Positions 1 through 8,112 of a stretch of DNA of 64,000 nucleotides are shown in pieces; within the stretch, counting starts at the first letter, position 1, and every line of letters begins with the position of its first letter. Position numbers and translations under genes: made by a program. The stretch covers positions 489,955 through 553,954 of the forward strand of contig NZ_JAJKLK010000024.1 of NCBI RefSeq assembly GCF_020982545.1, read 5' to 3'. Source of the DNA: Streptomyces sp. MNU76. GTDB taxonomy: Bacteria; Actinomycetota; Actinomycetes; Streptomycetales; Streptomycetaceae. The notes under the pieces are model-generated. The model was not told the origin of the DNA, searched no databases, and saw nothing but the letters and a program-made list of their open reading frames with translations.

Positions 1-62
1 CCCCGGCGGGAGCCCTCGACCCGGCCTGATGAGGCGTCAGATCAGGAGCGCGTCAGCTCAGC

Positions 63-112
63 GAGAGGTTTGCCCCTGCCGCCCGCAGAGAGGTTTGCCC
101 CTGCTGCCCGCG
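63..112. repeat. Tandem 25-bp direct repeat (two copies)
   Basis: Two adjacent 25-bp units (63-87 and 88-112) share the core GAGAGGTTTGCCCCTG and differ at only two positions. They sit in non-coding DNA upstream of the first foldback element. No function can be assigned. Confidence 0.75.
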
Positions 113-148
113 TACCTTTCCGCAGACCTCTTCGCAGTGCAGCCGCAG

Positions 149-317
149 CTAGGGGGTGTTTCGAAAGTCCCGCACAGCACCCACGGCGCCCGGCACGCAC
201 TCTCGCCGCACCGGCCGAAACCCCAAGTACGTCCAGTACGAGGGCTTTCGTCCGGCACGCCGAGAGCACGCACCGGACACCGCGGGCACCGCACAGGACT
301 TTCGAAACACCCCCTAG
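149..317. mobile_element. Foldback MITE-like element, copy 1
   Basis: A 169-bp element bounded by CTAG on both sides (149-152, 314-317). The ends are perfect inverted repeats (GGGGTGTTTCGAAAGTCC and its complement), and the two halves remain imperfectly complementary to a centre near GTACGTCCAGTAC, so the whole element is one long imperfect hairpin. It has no coding capacity. The same sequence recurs at 1327-1495 (opposite orientation) and 57346-57514. The CTAG flanks look like 4-bp target duplications, as made by IS701 or the IS5 subgroup. The mobilising transposase is not identified, because the IS701 ends in this window differ. Confidence 0.85.
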
Positions 318-373
318 TGCCCCTTGGTCGGCCCACGACCAGCGCGGGCGGAAGATCGCCGTCACCCGCAGAC

Positions 374-1174
374 TCACGGTCCGCCGCTGTCAGCCTCAGC
401 CTCAGCCTCGGCCTCGTCGGACAGTGTCTCCGAAAATGCTGCCGGCCGCCTCACCACGAGGCGCTGGACCTCGTACGACATCTCCTTGACGTGGGGAGCC
501 GGTCGGGGGTGATAGCGGCCCGCGCACACAGACAGGTTGACGATGAGGTAGGCATGCCAGGCACGTCCCACGCCTCGGCGGTCGGCGAACACCTGGCTGC
601 CGTTCACCCACCAGATCACGGACCTCGGGCCGAACTCGACGCGAAGATCGACCCACGCACCCGGGCCGATGGCGGAGTCGCGGTAGTAGAGGTTGGCGCC
701 GCGGACGTGGTTGGTCAGCTCCAGGAGGTCGGGGTTGTCGGGGTGGTACTCGAAGACATCGATCTCCTGGTCGCCGTCGCGCCAGGTCCAGATGGCGGGC
801 CAGGCCCCCGTTTCGTACGGCAGTCTGACCCGTGCCTCGAGAACGTCCCCGGCGCGGACGGTGAAGGCCTCCTCACTCCCCTCGGTGGTGAGCAGGCCCG
901 TGTCCCACCGACCGTCCCTGCGGAGGGTGGCACGGAAGGTGCCCGAGCGGCTGTACGCGGGGTCCGCCGTCAGGTGATCCAATTTATTGTCGCCTGGGTT
1001 GATCGGTCCGCCGTTCGGATATGCCCACGAACGCCCCGCCACCCATTGACGGGTGGACGCGAAGTCCGCCGTGAAGACAACCTCAAGTCGGGACGAAATC
1101 TCCTCTGCCGACGGTGTTCCGCCGCATGCAGGATTCTCCATGCACGAATGCTGCTCCCCATACGACTTCGGCAT
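374..1174 (-). CDS. GH16-like glycoside hydrolase (beta-glucanase fold)
   Basis: A 266-residue protein with the GH16 active-site signature E-I-D-V-F-E (Glu137, Asp139, Glu142) after a Trp-rich beta-strand (GAWPAIWTW). This matches the family pattern in which the first Glu is nucleophile and the last is acid/base. Family members cleave beta-1,3/1,4-glucans, galactans or related polymers. No signal peptide is visible, which is unusual for a polysaccharidase. The ATG at 1174 lacks a clear ribosome site. An internal ATG at 1141 has GGGGAG 12 nt upstream and may be the real start. The Glu/Ala-rich tail (EAEAEAEAD) is low-complexity. The gene lies alone between two foldback elements and may have been carried in with them. 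Fold confident, substrate unknown. Confidence 0.75.
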   Translation of the reverse strand: MPKSYGEQHSCMENPACGGTPSAEEISSRLEVVFTADFASTRQWVAGRSWAYPNGGPINPGDNKLDHLTADPAYSRSGTFRATLRRDGRWDTGLLTTEGSEEAFTVRAGDVLEARVRLPYETGAWPAIWTWRDGDQEIDVFEYHPDNPDLLELTNHVRGANLYYRDSAIGPGAWVDLRVEFGPRSVIWWVNGSQVFADRRGVGRAWHAYLIVNLSVCAGRYHPRPAPHVKEMSYEVQRLVVRRPAAFSETLSDEAEAEAEADSGGP

Positions 1175-1326
1175 GCAGATGCCGATGAATCCACGGAGAA
1201 GGTAATTCGGACGGGCGAATCGTTTTCCATCCCTTGCGCGAACAACTCGGCAGCTTCGAACAGTAATTGCTCACTCGCTGGCCAGCCACCCATCACCGGC
1301 GTGAACAACCCTGCGGGTCAATACAA

Positions 1327-1495
1327 CTAGGGGGTGTTTCGAAAGTCCTGTGCGGTGCCCGCGGTGTCCGGTGCGTGCTCTCGGCGTGCCGGACGAAAGC
1401 CCTCGTACTGGACGTACTTGGGGTTTCGGCCGGTGCGGCGAGAGTGCGTGCCGGGCGCCGTGGGTGCTGTGCGGGACTTTCGAAACACCCCCTAG
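1327..1495. mobile_element. Foldback MITE-like element, copy 2 (inverted)
   Basis: The reverse complement of the element at 149-317, again 169 bp with CTAG at both ends (1327-1330, 1492-1495). Its right-hand CTAG is also the left target duplication of the adjoining IS701 element. Copies 1 and 2 face each other around the GH16-like gene, making a possible composite unit of about 1.35 kb. Confidence 0.85.
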
Positions 1496-2924
1496 TAGGG
1501 CTCCGTTACGTCTGTCTGTCGGTCCTGTTTGGGGGAACGCTGAAGGTGTGGACGCACATGAAGTGAACCGGGCTCGGGCGACGTTGGCGTTATTCGTGGC
1601 TGACGTGTTCGCGTCGGTGCCGCGTAAGGATCAGCGGGCGAAGGGCGACTGCTACCTGCGGGGATTGATGCTGGACGGACGGCGGAAGTCGATCCAGCCG
1701 ATGGCGGAACGGCTGCCGGACGGCAACGAGCAGAACCTGCAGCAGTTCGTGAACCAGTCGACGTGGGATCCGGTGCCGGTGCGGCGGCGGATCGCCCAGC
1801 GGATGGTGCCGAGAATCGGCCCGGAGGCGTGGGCGGTCGATGACGTGTCGTTCCCCAAGGACGGGAAGATGTCGGTGGCGGTCGCGCGCCAGTACTGCGG
1901 GGCGCTGGGCAAGCGGGCCAACTGCCAGGTCGCGGTGAGTGTGCACGCGGTCTCCGACACGGCGTCCTGTCCGCTGCAGTGGCGGATGTTCGTGCCCGAG
2001 GAGTGGGCGGACGATGCGGTGCGGCGGCAGAAGACCGGGATACCGCAGGAGGTCGGGCACCGGGAGAAGTGGCGTCTGGCCCTGGACATCCTCGATGAGC
2101 TGGCCGGGTGGGGTCTGGTGCCGCCGGTGGTGGTGGCCGACGCCGGCTACGGGCAGAACGCCGACTTCCGCGACGGTCTGAGCGAGCGGGGCATCGGCTA
2201 TGTCGTGGCGGTCCGTTCGGACGTGACGGTCCACCCGCACGACGTGCGGCCCACCGCCCCGGCCTGGTCCGGGAACGGTCGCAGGCCGCAGCCCCGCTAC
2301 CGGGACAAGCCGTCCTCGGTGGCAGCGCTGGCTCAGGAGCACGGACGGCAGGCGTTCACCGAGGTGACCTGGCGTGAAGGCTCCCGCGGGCCGATGCACT
2401 CACGCTTTCTGGCGCTGCGGGTGCGGCCGGCCGGGGTGAGGGCCCGCCGTCTGGCCCAAGCCGCCGCCACTGCCGAGCACGGCCACTGGGACGGTGTCCT
2501 GCCCGAGGTGACGCTGCTGGTCGAATGGCCCCAGGACGCCGAAGCACCCACCGACTACTGGCTGTCCAACCTGCCCGCCGACACACCGATCACCGAACTG
2601 GTCCGCCTGTCCAAGATCCGCTGGCGCATCGAGCACGATTACCGGGAACTCAAGCACGGCCTCGGCCTGGACCACTTCGAGGGCCGCTCCTGGAACGGCT
2701 GGCACCACCACGTCACCCTGGTCACCGCCGCCCACGCCTTCCTCACCGAACAGCGCCTGTCCCCAAAAGCCGATACAGCGGACTCACCCTCTACCAGATC
2801 CTCGACGCCATCCAGGACCTGCTGAACTGCTGGACCGGCACCTGCACCACCTGCCACCGCCCGCTGCCCAGAACATCCACCACCAGCCCAAGCACAAGAG
2901 CCAGAGCAACCTAACGGAGCCCTA
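1496..2924 (+). mobile_element. IS701-family insertion sequence, copy 1 (intact length)
   Basis: A 1,429-bp element with terminal inverted repeats TAGGGCTCCGTTA and TAACGGAGCCCTA, flanked by CTAG at 1492-1495 and 2925-2928. CTAG fits the 5'-YTAR-3' 4-bp target duplication known for the IS701 family. It landed in the terminal CTAG of the preceding foldback element. Two further copies lie at 58765-60194 and 61900-63323. This copy has no frame-disrupting indel relative to them. Confidence 0.92.
1548..2825 (+). CDS. IS701-family transposase (possible -1 frameshift to 2914)
   Basis: A DDE transposase of 425 residues in the zero frame. The likely catalytic residues are Asp in WAVDDVSFPK, Asp in VVVADAGYGQN, and Glu within YRELKHGLGLDHFEG, the typical IS701/IS4-like Y-R-E block. 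The GTG at 1548 is chosen because it lies inside the element and is preserved in all three copies; longer reading runs back into the foldback element. The zero frame ends in an uninformative 19-residue tail. A CCCAAAA heptamer at 2762-2768, phased as C-CCA-AAA, would allow a -1 shift into a frame encoding LTLYQILDAIQDLLNCW and ending at 2914, which looks like the native C-terminus (about 455 residues). Confidence 0.88.
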   Translation: MDAHEVNRARATLALFVADVFASVPRKDQRAKGDCYLRGLMLDGRRKSIQPMAERLPDGNEQNLQQFVNQSTWDPVPVRRRIAQRMVPRIGPEAWAVDDVSFPKDGKMSVAVARQYCGALGKRANCQVAVSVHAVSDTASCPLQWRMFVPEEWADDAVRRQKTGIPQEVGHREKWRLALDILDELAGWGLVPPVVVADAGYGQNADFRDGLSERGIGYVVAVRSDVTVHPHDVRPTAPAWSGNGRRPQPRYRDKPSSVAALAQEHGRQAFTEVTWREGSRGPMHSRFLALRVRPAGVRARRLAQAAATAEHGHWDGVLPEVTLLVEWPQDAEAPTDYWLSNLPADTPITELVRLSKIRWRIEHDYRELKHGLGLDHFEGRSWNGWHHHVTLVTAAHAFLTEQRLSPKADTADSPSTRSSTPSRTC

Positions 2925-2928
2925 CTAG

Positions 2929-3339
2929 AGCCTGCGCCAACTGCGTCAGGGCGAGGCCTTCCGGCGGAACCAAGTCAGGTGACCTGGGGTCGCAACCTGC
3001 TTCACAAGCGTTCGATCGCATGGCGCTTCGAATCCTCACTGAGGTACGACGAGAACAGCCTGCGCGGCAAGAAATCGGGTCAGTGGCTCGGCGCGAGTGA
3101 TTGCTGAAGCAGCGGGGCTGCGACGACGCCTCTCTCGGCTTCCGGCTCCGCGCACACGAGGGCGCCGCTGAGGCCGTTGGCCCAAGTAGCGGACGGCGTC
3201 GCCGCCCCGGGGCAGCCACGGCCTGGGCGACCAAAGCCGCGACTTGAGTGCAGCCGAGAGCCACGGGCTGTTCGTGAGGCCCGCAGCGCGACCGCCCCAC
3301 CCGGGCGAGGGGCTCCGGGCACGCCTCTCCGGCTGCGTT
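2929..3339. other. Intergenic, no supported gene (possible transposase remnant)
   Basis: No open frame here has convincing protein character. On the minus strand around 3010-3055 a short stretch reads K-R-H-A-I-E-R-L followed by a stop, reminiscent of the end of IS5-type transposases. The match is too short to claim. Confidence 0.35.
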
Positions 3340-4560
3340 TCATCGAATGCGGCGGGCGATCCCGGTCGCCTTGCCCATCAGCCATTCGAGTGGCCCGCGC
3401 TGGAAGAAGCGGGACCAGAGGGTGGCGAGGAGGGCGATGGACACGATGAAGCCGAGCAGGACGTATGTCGGCGGGACGGCCGATCGCTCGGTGTCCAGGA
3501 GCCAGATGGCAACGATGTGGTAGACGTACGCGGTCAGTGACATCGAACCGACCGCGATGACGGGCTTGGCCAGACGGCGCAGCCGCGGGAAGGCGTCCAT
3601 GGCGGCCAGGCACGAGGTGATCACCAGGATCGCCACACCCGTGGCGGCCATGATGGACAGGGTCGCCTCGCTGTGCGGGGCTGAGGCCAGCATCCCGGCG
3701 GGGGTGTCGCCGAAGATGCCGATGCTGTCGGGCGACACGGACGACACGGACGACACGGACGACATGCCGGACCCCTCTTCGGCTTTCCGGACGGCTTCGG
3801 CGGCACCGGGTACGAGACGCACCGCCAGCCAGGAGCCGCCGTAGCCGGTGACGGCGAGGGCCACGCCGGTGAGGGCGAGGCGTATCCGGACGGCCGTGGC
3901 AGTCAGGTCGCAGCGGGCGACAGCCATACCGGCGATCACGAACGGAACCCAGGTCAAGGCCGGATAACCGCCGGTGAAGAACAACGAGACGGGGCCGTCG
4001 GCCTGGCCGTAGGAGAGGAACACGCGGCCGCCGACCACCGGCTTCAGCGCGTACAGCAGTTGCGGGCCCACCAGGGCCCATCCCGCGGCGATGAGCGCCA
4101 GTGGCCTGGCGCCCAACCGGTACAGCGGCAGCACGAGCAGGAAGAACAGTCCGTAGAAGGCGAGGATCGGCACGACCGGGGTGCCGGTCAGGGTCAGGGC
4201 GGTGCCGAGGGCCAGCAGGATCACCGCCCTGATGATCACTTTGGCCACGGCCTGACGGCCGGCCAGGCCGGTCTTCGGCGCGCGGCGCCCGGTGATGAGA
4301 GCGACCGCGAAGCCGGCCAGGACGGCGAACAGGGCGGAGGAGCGGCCTTGCGCCAGCTCCATCAGGAAGCCGATGACACCGCCCTGAGCCGGGGCGGGGC
4401 CCACGTGGACCGCGTACATGCCGAAGACGGCCAAGCCGCGGGCCAGGTCCAGCCCGATCAGTCGGCCTACGCCGGGCGCTCCGGTCGAGGGCTCAGCACG
4501 CTCACCTCCAGAAGACGGGGTGTCGGCCGGGAGCAGCGCGGAGTCGGGGTGATGGGTCAT
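3340..4560 (-). CDS. DUF418-type polytopic membrane protein, paralogue 1
   Basis: A 406-residue integral membrane protein with about ten hydrophobic segments. It starts with the block G-L-D-L-A-R-G-L-A-V-F-G-M and ends with a conserved WSRFFQRGPLEWLMG, as in the DUF418/DUF1624 acyltransferase-like family. The biochemical role of this family in Streptomyces is unknown. A close paralogue lies at 14958-16226. The two agree over the membrane core but differ in a repeat-encoded loop, here SSVSSVSSVS. The ATG at 4560 (MTHHPDSALL) is chosen; an in-frame GTG at 4590 would add ten residues. It is divergent from the two-component pair starting at 4749, so the 188-bp gap may hold shared control sites. 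Confidence 0.8.
   Translation of the reverse strand: MTHHPDSALLPADTPSSGGERAEPSTGAPGVGRLIGLDLARGLAVFGMYAVHVGPAPAQGGVIGFLMELAQGRSSALFAVLAGFAVALITGRRAPKTGLAGRQAVAKVIIRAVILLALGTALTLTGTPVVPILAFYGLFFLLVLPLYRLGARPLALIAAGWALVGPQLLYALKPVVGGRVFLSYGQADGPVSLFFTGGYPALTWVPFVIAGMAVARCDLTATAVRIRLALTGVALAVTGYGGSWLAVRLVPGAAEAVRKAEEGSGMSSVSSVSSVSPDSIGIFGDTPAGMLASAPHSEATLSIMAATGVAILVITSCLAAMDAFPRLRRLAKPVIAVGSMSLTAYVYHIVAIWLLDTERSAVPPTYVLLGFIVSIALLATLWSRFFQRGPLEWLMGKATGIARRIR
3733..3763. repeat. 9-bp in-frame tandem repeat in the DUF418 loop
   Basis: The unit CGACACGGA is repeated about three and a half times inside the gene and encodes the SSVSSVSSVS stretch on the minus strand. The unit is a multiple of three, so copy-number changes would alter loop length without breaking the frame. 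Confidence 0.85.
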
Positions 4561-4748
4561 GGCCCTCAGACTGGAGGCCGGGCCGATCACGGCCCATCCG
4601 GCAGAAGGCCGCCGTGGCCCTGCCGACTGGTGGGTGCTACCCCGCCGTGTGGCTGGAGCTGCAGCTCAGCGGGCCGCCGGGACCGATCGGGGCTTTAGGG
4701 TCGAGTCGGCATGGGCCGGACGGTATGAACGAAGGGTAGGGGGATCGC

Positions 4749-5420
4749 GTGATCCGGGTAGTGGTGGTCGACGACGAGGCTCTGGTCCGCTCGGGCTTCC
4801 AGCTGATTCTGGGCGCGTCCGAGGACATCGAGGTCGTCGCGACCGCGAGTGGCGGCGAGGCGGTCGACACGGTCAGCCGGGAGCGGCCCGACGTGGTGCT
4901 GCTGGACATCCGGATGCCGGACGTCGACGGGCTCACCGTGCTCCGGGAGCTGCGCACGATGCCGGACCCGCCGGTGGTGGCGATGCTGACCACGTTCGAC
5001 GCCGACGAGTACATCCTCACCGCCCTGCACTCCGGCGCGGCCGGATTCCTGCTCAAGGACACCGAGCCCGAGCAGCTCGCCCACCTGGTGCGGACCCTGG
5101 CCGCGGGCGGTGTGGTGCTGTCCCCCAAGGCGTCGCGGACGCTGCTGCACAGCCACCCCGGCACCGGGACGGCTGTCGACGAGGAGGCCGCCCGGGTCCG
5201 GCTGCTCACCGCGCGGGAGCGCGACGTCCTCGTCCTGGTGGCGGAGGGACTGTCGAACGCCGACATCGGGGCGCGTATCCACCTGGGGGCGGGCACGGTG
5301 AAGGACCACGTCAGCGCCATCCTGACGAAGCTTCGCGTGGCGAGCCGCGTGCAGGCCGCCCTGCTGGCGCAGCGGGCCGGGCTCCTCGACGAGCGCCTGC
5401 GGTCGGAGCTCGGCGGATGA
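4749..5420 (+). CDS. NarL/FixJ-family response regulator
   Basis: A 223-residue regulator with a receiver domain (about 1-120) carrying the acidic pair D-D-E near residue 10, phospho-acceptor Asp53 in VVLLDIRMPDVDG, and Lys in FLLKDTEPEQ. A LuxR-type helix-turn-helix follows (about 150-210, LTARERDVLVLVAEGLSNAD). It binds DNA after phosphorylation by a cognate histidine kinase, which the next gene encodes. The GTG start at 4749 has AGGGGG 8 nt upstream. The stop overlaps the kinase ATG by four bases (ATGA), showing translational coupling. Target genes are unknown; the divergent DUF418-type gene is the obvious candidate. Confidence 0.95.
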   Translation: MIRVVVVDDEALVRSGFQLILGASEDIEVVATASGGEAVDTVSRERPDVVLLDIRMPDVDGLTVLRELRTMPDPPVVAMLTTFDADEYILTALHSGAAGFLLKDTEPEQLAHLVRTLAAGGVVLSPKASRTLLHSHPGTGTAVDEEAARVRLLTARERDVLVLVAEGLSNADIGARIHLGAGTVKDHVSAILTKLRVASRVQAALLAQRAGLLDERLRSELGG

Positions 5421-6526
5421 GCCGTGCACGCGCCCTGTGGCAGCGGGTTCCCGCGCCGGTCATCGACCTCGCCCTGGTGGCCGCGGCGGCCGTGGACGTG
5501 CGGCTGAACAACTGGGAGCCCACGCGCCTCGAGGTCGCGCTGGCGGCTGTCGGGTGCACCGCGCTGGCCTTCCGGCGCCGGTTCCCGCTCGTCGTGTTCC
5601 TGCTCACCCTGCCCGTCGCGCTGATGCAGGATGTCGCCGTCGCCGTGCTCGCGGCGCTGTTCACTCTGGCCGAACGCTCCCGCAACCGCCGTCTCCTCGC
5701 CGTGTGCGTCGCCCTGGCCGCCGTCGCGAGCAGCACTCCGTGGCCCCTGGCCGAGGTCGACCGGACCATGACAGCGGTCTTCTTCGTGTACGGCCTGGCC
5801 ACGGCCGCGGCACCGGTCCTCTTCGGCCAGCTTCTCCAGGCACAGCGGGACCTGGCGCGGCGGTTGGCCGAGATCGAGGAGGCAAGGGAACACGAGCGGA
5901 CCCTGCACGCCCAGGCCGTCCTCGCTCGCGAACGCGCTCAGCTGGCCCGGGAGATGCACGACGTGGTCTCCCATCAGGTCAGTCTGATCGCCGTACGGGC
6001 CGGTGCGTTGCAGGTCGCCACCCGGGACGTGGACGCGAAGGAGGCCGCTCACACGATCCGTTCGCTGAGCGTCACCACGCTCGACGAACTGCGCACCATG
6101 GTCACCCTGCTGCGGGCCTCCGGCGGCGACGTCACCGAGCTGACGCCTCAGCCCACCCTTGCCGACCTGCGGAAACTCGTGGAATCGAGCGGCACTCACG
6201 TACAGCTGACGGGGGAACTGCCGCCCACGGTGAGCACACCCACCCAACGCGCCCTCTACCGCACGGTTCAGGAAGCGCTGACCAACGTCCGCAAACACGC
6301 ACCGGGCGCCACGGCCAGCGTCGAATTGTGGCAGGACGGCGACGGCATCGGAGTGACCGTCACCAACACCCCGTCCACGCGTCCTTCCCTGTCCCTCCCC
6401 GGCTCCCAGCAAGGCCTCGTCGGCCTGCGCGAGCGCGCCGACATCCTGCACGGCACCCTGGACGCGGGCCCGACCACGGAAGGCGGCTACCGGGTGCGGC
6501 TGCGGATCCCGCTCAGCGCGGAGTGA
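5417..6526 (+). CDS. Membrane sensor histidine kinase (HisKA_3 type)
   Basis: A 369-residue kinase. Four to five hydrophobic segments fill the first 140 residues with no large extracellular domain, then comes a coiled region, the HisKA_3 dimerisation box with phospho-acceptor His181 in AREMHDVVSHQ, and a C-terminal HATPase domain with an N-box (VQEALTNVRKHA) and a glycine motif (GLVGLRERADILHGTL). It should phosphorylate the regulator encoded just upstream. The ATG at 5417 lies within the regulator stop (four-base overlap). The lack of an external sensor domain suggests detection of a membrane or envelope signal. Confidence 0.95.
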   Translation: MSRARALWQRVPAPVIDLALVAAAAVDVRLNNWEPTRLEVALAAVGCTALAFRRRFPLVVFLLTLPVALMQDVAVAVLAALFTLAERSRNRRLLAVCVALAAVASSTPWPLAEVDRTMTAVFFVYGLATAAAPVLFGQLLQAQRDLARRLAEIEEAREHERTLHAQAVLARERAQLAREMHDVVSHQVSLIAVRAGALQVATRDVDAKEAAHTIRSLSVTTLDELRTMVTLLRASGGDVTELTPQPTLADLRKLVESSGTHVQLTGELPPTVSTPTQRALYRTVQEALTNVRKHAPGATASVELWQDGDGIGVTVTNTPSTRPSLSLPGSQQGLVGLRERADILHGTLDAGPTTEGGYRVRLRIPLSAE

Positions 6527-6698
6527 GGTGTACACGAACTCCCGCGGGTTCCCTGGAGCGTCCTTGTCGCTGGTGGCCGCGCAGGCCAGGCCGCGACGGG
6601 TTCGTCGGACTGATGGGAGATTCTGACATTCGGTCGGGATTCCTGAAGGTTCGCTGATATCTTCGGCGCACTGTCGCTCCTGGTGAAGTGAGGTATCT

Positions 6699-7787
6699 GT
6701 GGCGCTAGCGACGGTGCGCTCGCTGGGTTCGCCGCGAAGCCTGCGCACGGAGCAGGAGTACGAGGACTACGAGCAAGAGCTCGTGGACCAGTACCTGCTG
6801 GCGTCCGTCGGCGCCGGGGTCGAGGACGTCACGATCGCGGGCGACCGGGCGGTGCTCTTCGAGCTGATCCGGTTCGTGGGTCGTCCGGTCTGGACCGTGC
6901 AGCCAGACGACGCGGACCGGTTCCTTGTGCATCAGCGCAAGGTCCGGGACCTGGCGAAGGGCACCGTTCACAAGAAGGCGGGCTCGATCGCCCAGTTCTT
7001 CGACTTCCTCATCGCTCGCTACCAAGGCGATGTGCATGCGCTGACCGGACACGTGCTGGTCCAGCCGATCGACGAGTTCAACCGCCCGGCCAAGGCCGAC
7101 TACGGTTCGCCGCGCATTCCGCCGTCTTCCTCGGAGGTCGGCGACCTGTTCTCGGCCTGGCGGACGTCGCTGCCGTCGGCACGCAAGTACCTGCCGGCCG
7201 CCCGGGACTACTTCGCCGCGTCGCTGTGGCGGCGCGCCGGGCTGCGGATCGGCGAGACCAGGATGCTCGACATCCGCGACTGGCGGCCCGACCTGGGCGA
7301 GTACGGCAAGATGCACGTTCGGCACGGCAAGGGGAGCCGCGGCCGCGGCCCCAAGGCCCGGCTCGTCCCGGCGATCAACTCGGTGGACGCGCTGGTGAAC
7401 TGGTGGTTCACCGACGTACGCCACCAGTTCGGCGACGACTACATGGACCCCGACGCTCCGCTGCTGCCCAGTGAGCGCCGTGACCCGCACACCGGCTGGT
7501 GCCGCCGCGTGGGCGACGACGCTCTTCGCTCCGGGCTGGCCAAAGCCGTTGGGCTGTACCTGCCGTCCTGGTCCGGCCGCCTCACACCGCACGGGCTGCG
7601 ACACTTCTGCGCGTCCGAGTACTACGCCCAGGGGCTGGACCTGAAGGCGATCCAGGAGCTCCTCGGACACGAGTGGCTGTCCACTACGACCCGTTATGTC
7701 CATGTCCACGACGACCACATCGAACACACCTGGGCTGCGGCGAATGAACGGGTCGCCGCCCGGCTCGGGGCGAGCGACGGGAAGTGA
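6699..7787 (+). CDS. Tyrosine site-specific recombinase (integrase)
   Basis: A 362-residue tyrosine recombinase with an N-terminal SAM-like core-binding domain (about 20-125) and a full catalytic set: Arg183 (GLRIGE), Lys211 (HGKGSRG), His298 and Arg301 (TPHGLRH), His324 (LLGHEW) and Tyr333 (TTRYVHV). It should be active. The GTG start at 6699 follows GTGAGGT. The stop is four bases before the next GTG, so it leads a three-gene operon with an XRE protein and a zinc-ribbon recombinase homologue. The size set (about 360, 106 and 584 residues) recalls TnpA/TnpC/TnpB of Tn554-like elements, although the order differs; that link is inference. No att repeats were identified. Confidence 0.92.
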   Translation: MALATVRSLGSPRSLRTEQEYEDYEQELVDQYLLASVGAGVEDVTIAGDRAVLFELIRFVGRPVWTVQPDDADRFLVHQRKVRDLAKGTVHKKAGSIAQFFDFLIARYQGDVHALTGHVLVQPIDEFNRPAKADYGSPRIPPSSSEVGDLFSAWRTSLPSARKYLPAARDYFAASLWRRAGLRIGETRMLDIRDWRPDLGEYGKMHVRHGKGSRGRGPKARLVPAINSVDALVNWWFTDVRHQFGDDYMDPDAPLLPSERRDPHTGWCRRVGDDALRSGLAKAVGLYLPSWSGRLTPHGLRHFCASEYYAQGLDLKAIQELLGHEWLSTTTRYVHVHDDHIEHTWAAANERVAARLGASDGK

Positions 7788-7791
7788 CACG

Positions 7792-8112
7792 GTGCGCTGG
7801 AACCTGCGGATGACGGCCGCGGAGCAAGGCATCTGGAAGTCCACCGAGATGCGCCGCCGCCTGGCGGAGGCCGGGCTGGAGATCAGCGCGGGGAAAATGT
7901 CCGCGCTATGGACCGGCACCCCGACCACCGTGCGCCTGGACGACCTGGACATCATCTGCGCCGTCCTGGGCTGCACCACCGGCGACCTGCTGATCCACGA
8001 GCCTGAGGCCGCCGCGGCCCGCCGCCCGATCAAGCCGACCGAGGCAGAGGCCGGCGGGGCTGGCACGGTCACACCCCGGCTCGGACGCAACCGCACACTG
8101 CCACCGGCGTGA
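7792..8112 (+). CDS. Small XRE/Cro-type helix-turn-helix protein
   Basis: A 106-residue protein whose first 70 residues match the Cro/C1 helix-turn-helix pattern (RRRLAEAGLEISAGKMSALW, then DDLDIICAVLGCTTGDLL). A basic Pro/Ala-rich tail follows. The GTG at 7792, four bases after the integrase stop and preceded by GGGAAG, is preferred over starts inside the integrase gene. The stop overlaps the next GTG (GTGA). It probably controls the integrase operon or acts as a directionality factor; the latter is inference from position. Confidence 0.85.
   Translation: MRWNLRMTAAEQGIWKSTEMRRRLAEAGLEISAGKMSALWTGTPTTVRLDDLDIICAVLGCTTGDLLIHEPEAAAARRPIKPTEAEAGGAGTVTPRLGRNRTLPPA

Noticed and set aside
1350..1547. 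N-terminal extension of the IS701 transposase into the foldback element
   Set aside because: The frame is open by chance through the palindrome; the other two IS701 copies have other DNA upstream and share only the GTG-initiated protein.
2929..3300. IS5-family transposase remnant on the minus strand
   Set aside because: Only an eight-residue resemblance (K-R-H-A-I-E-R-L) followed by a stop; insufficient to call.
4559..5416. Long plus-strand frame upstream of the histidine kinase
   Set aside because: It is the out-of-frame shadow of the response regulator gene, rich in Arg/Gly with no domain character.
6527..6698. Attachment site for the integrase module
   Set aside because: Looked for a direct repeat between this gap and the DNA after 9863; none longer than chance was found by eye.
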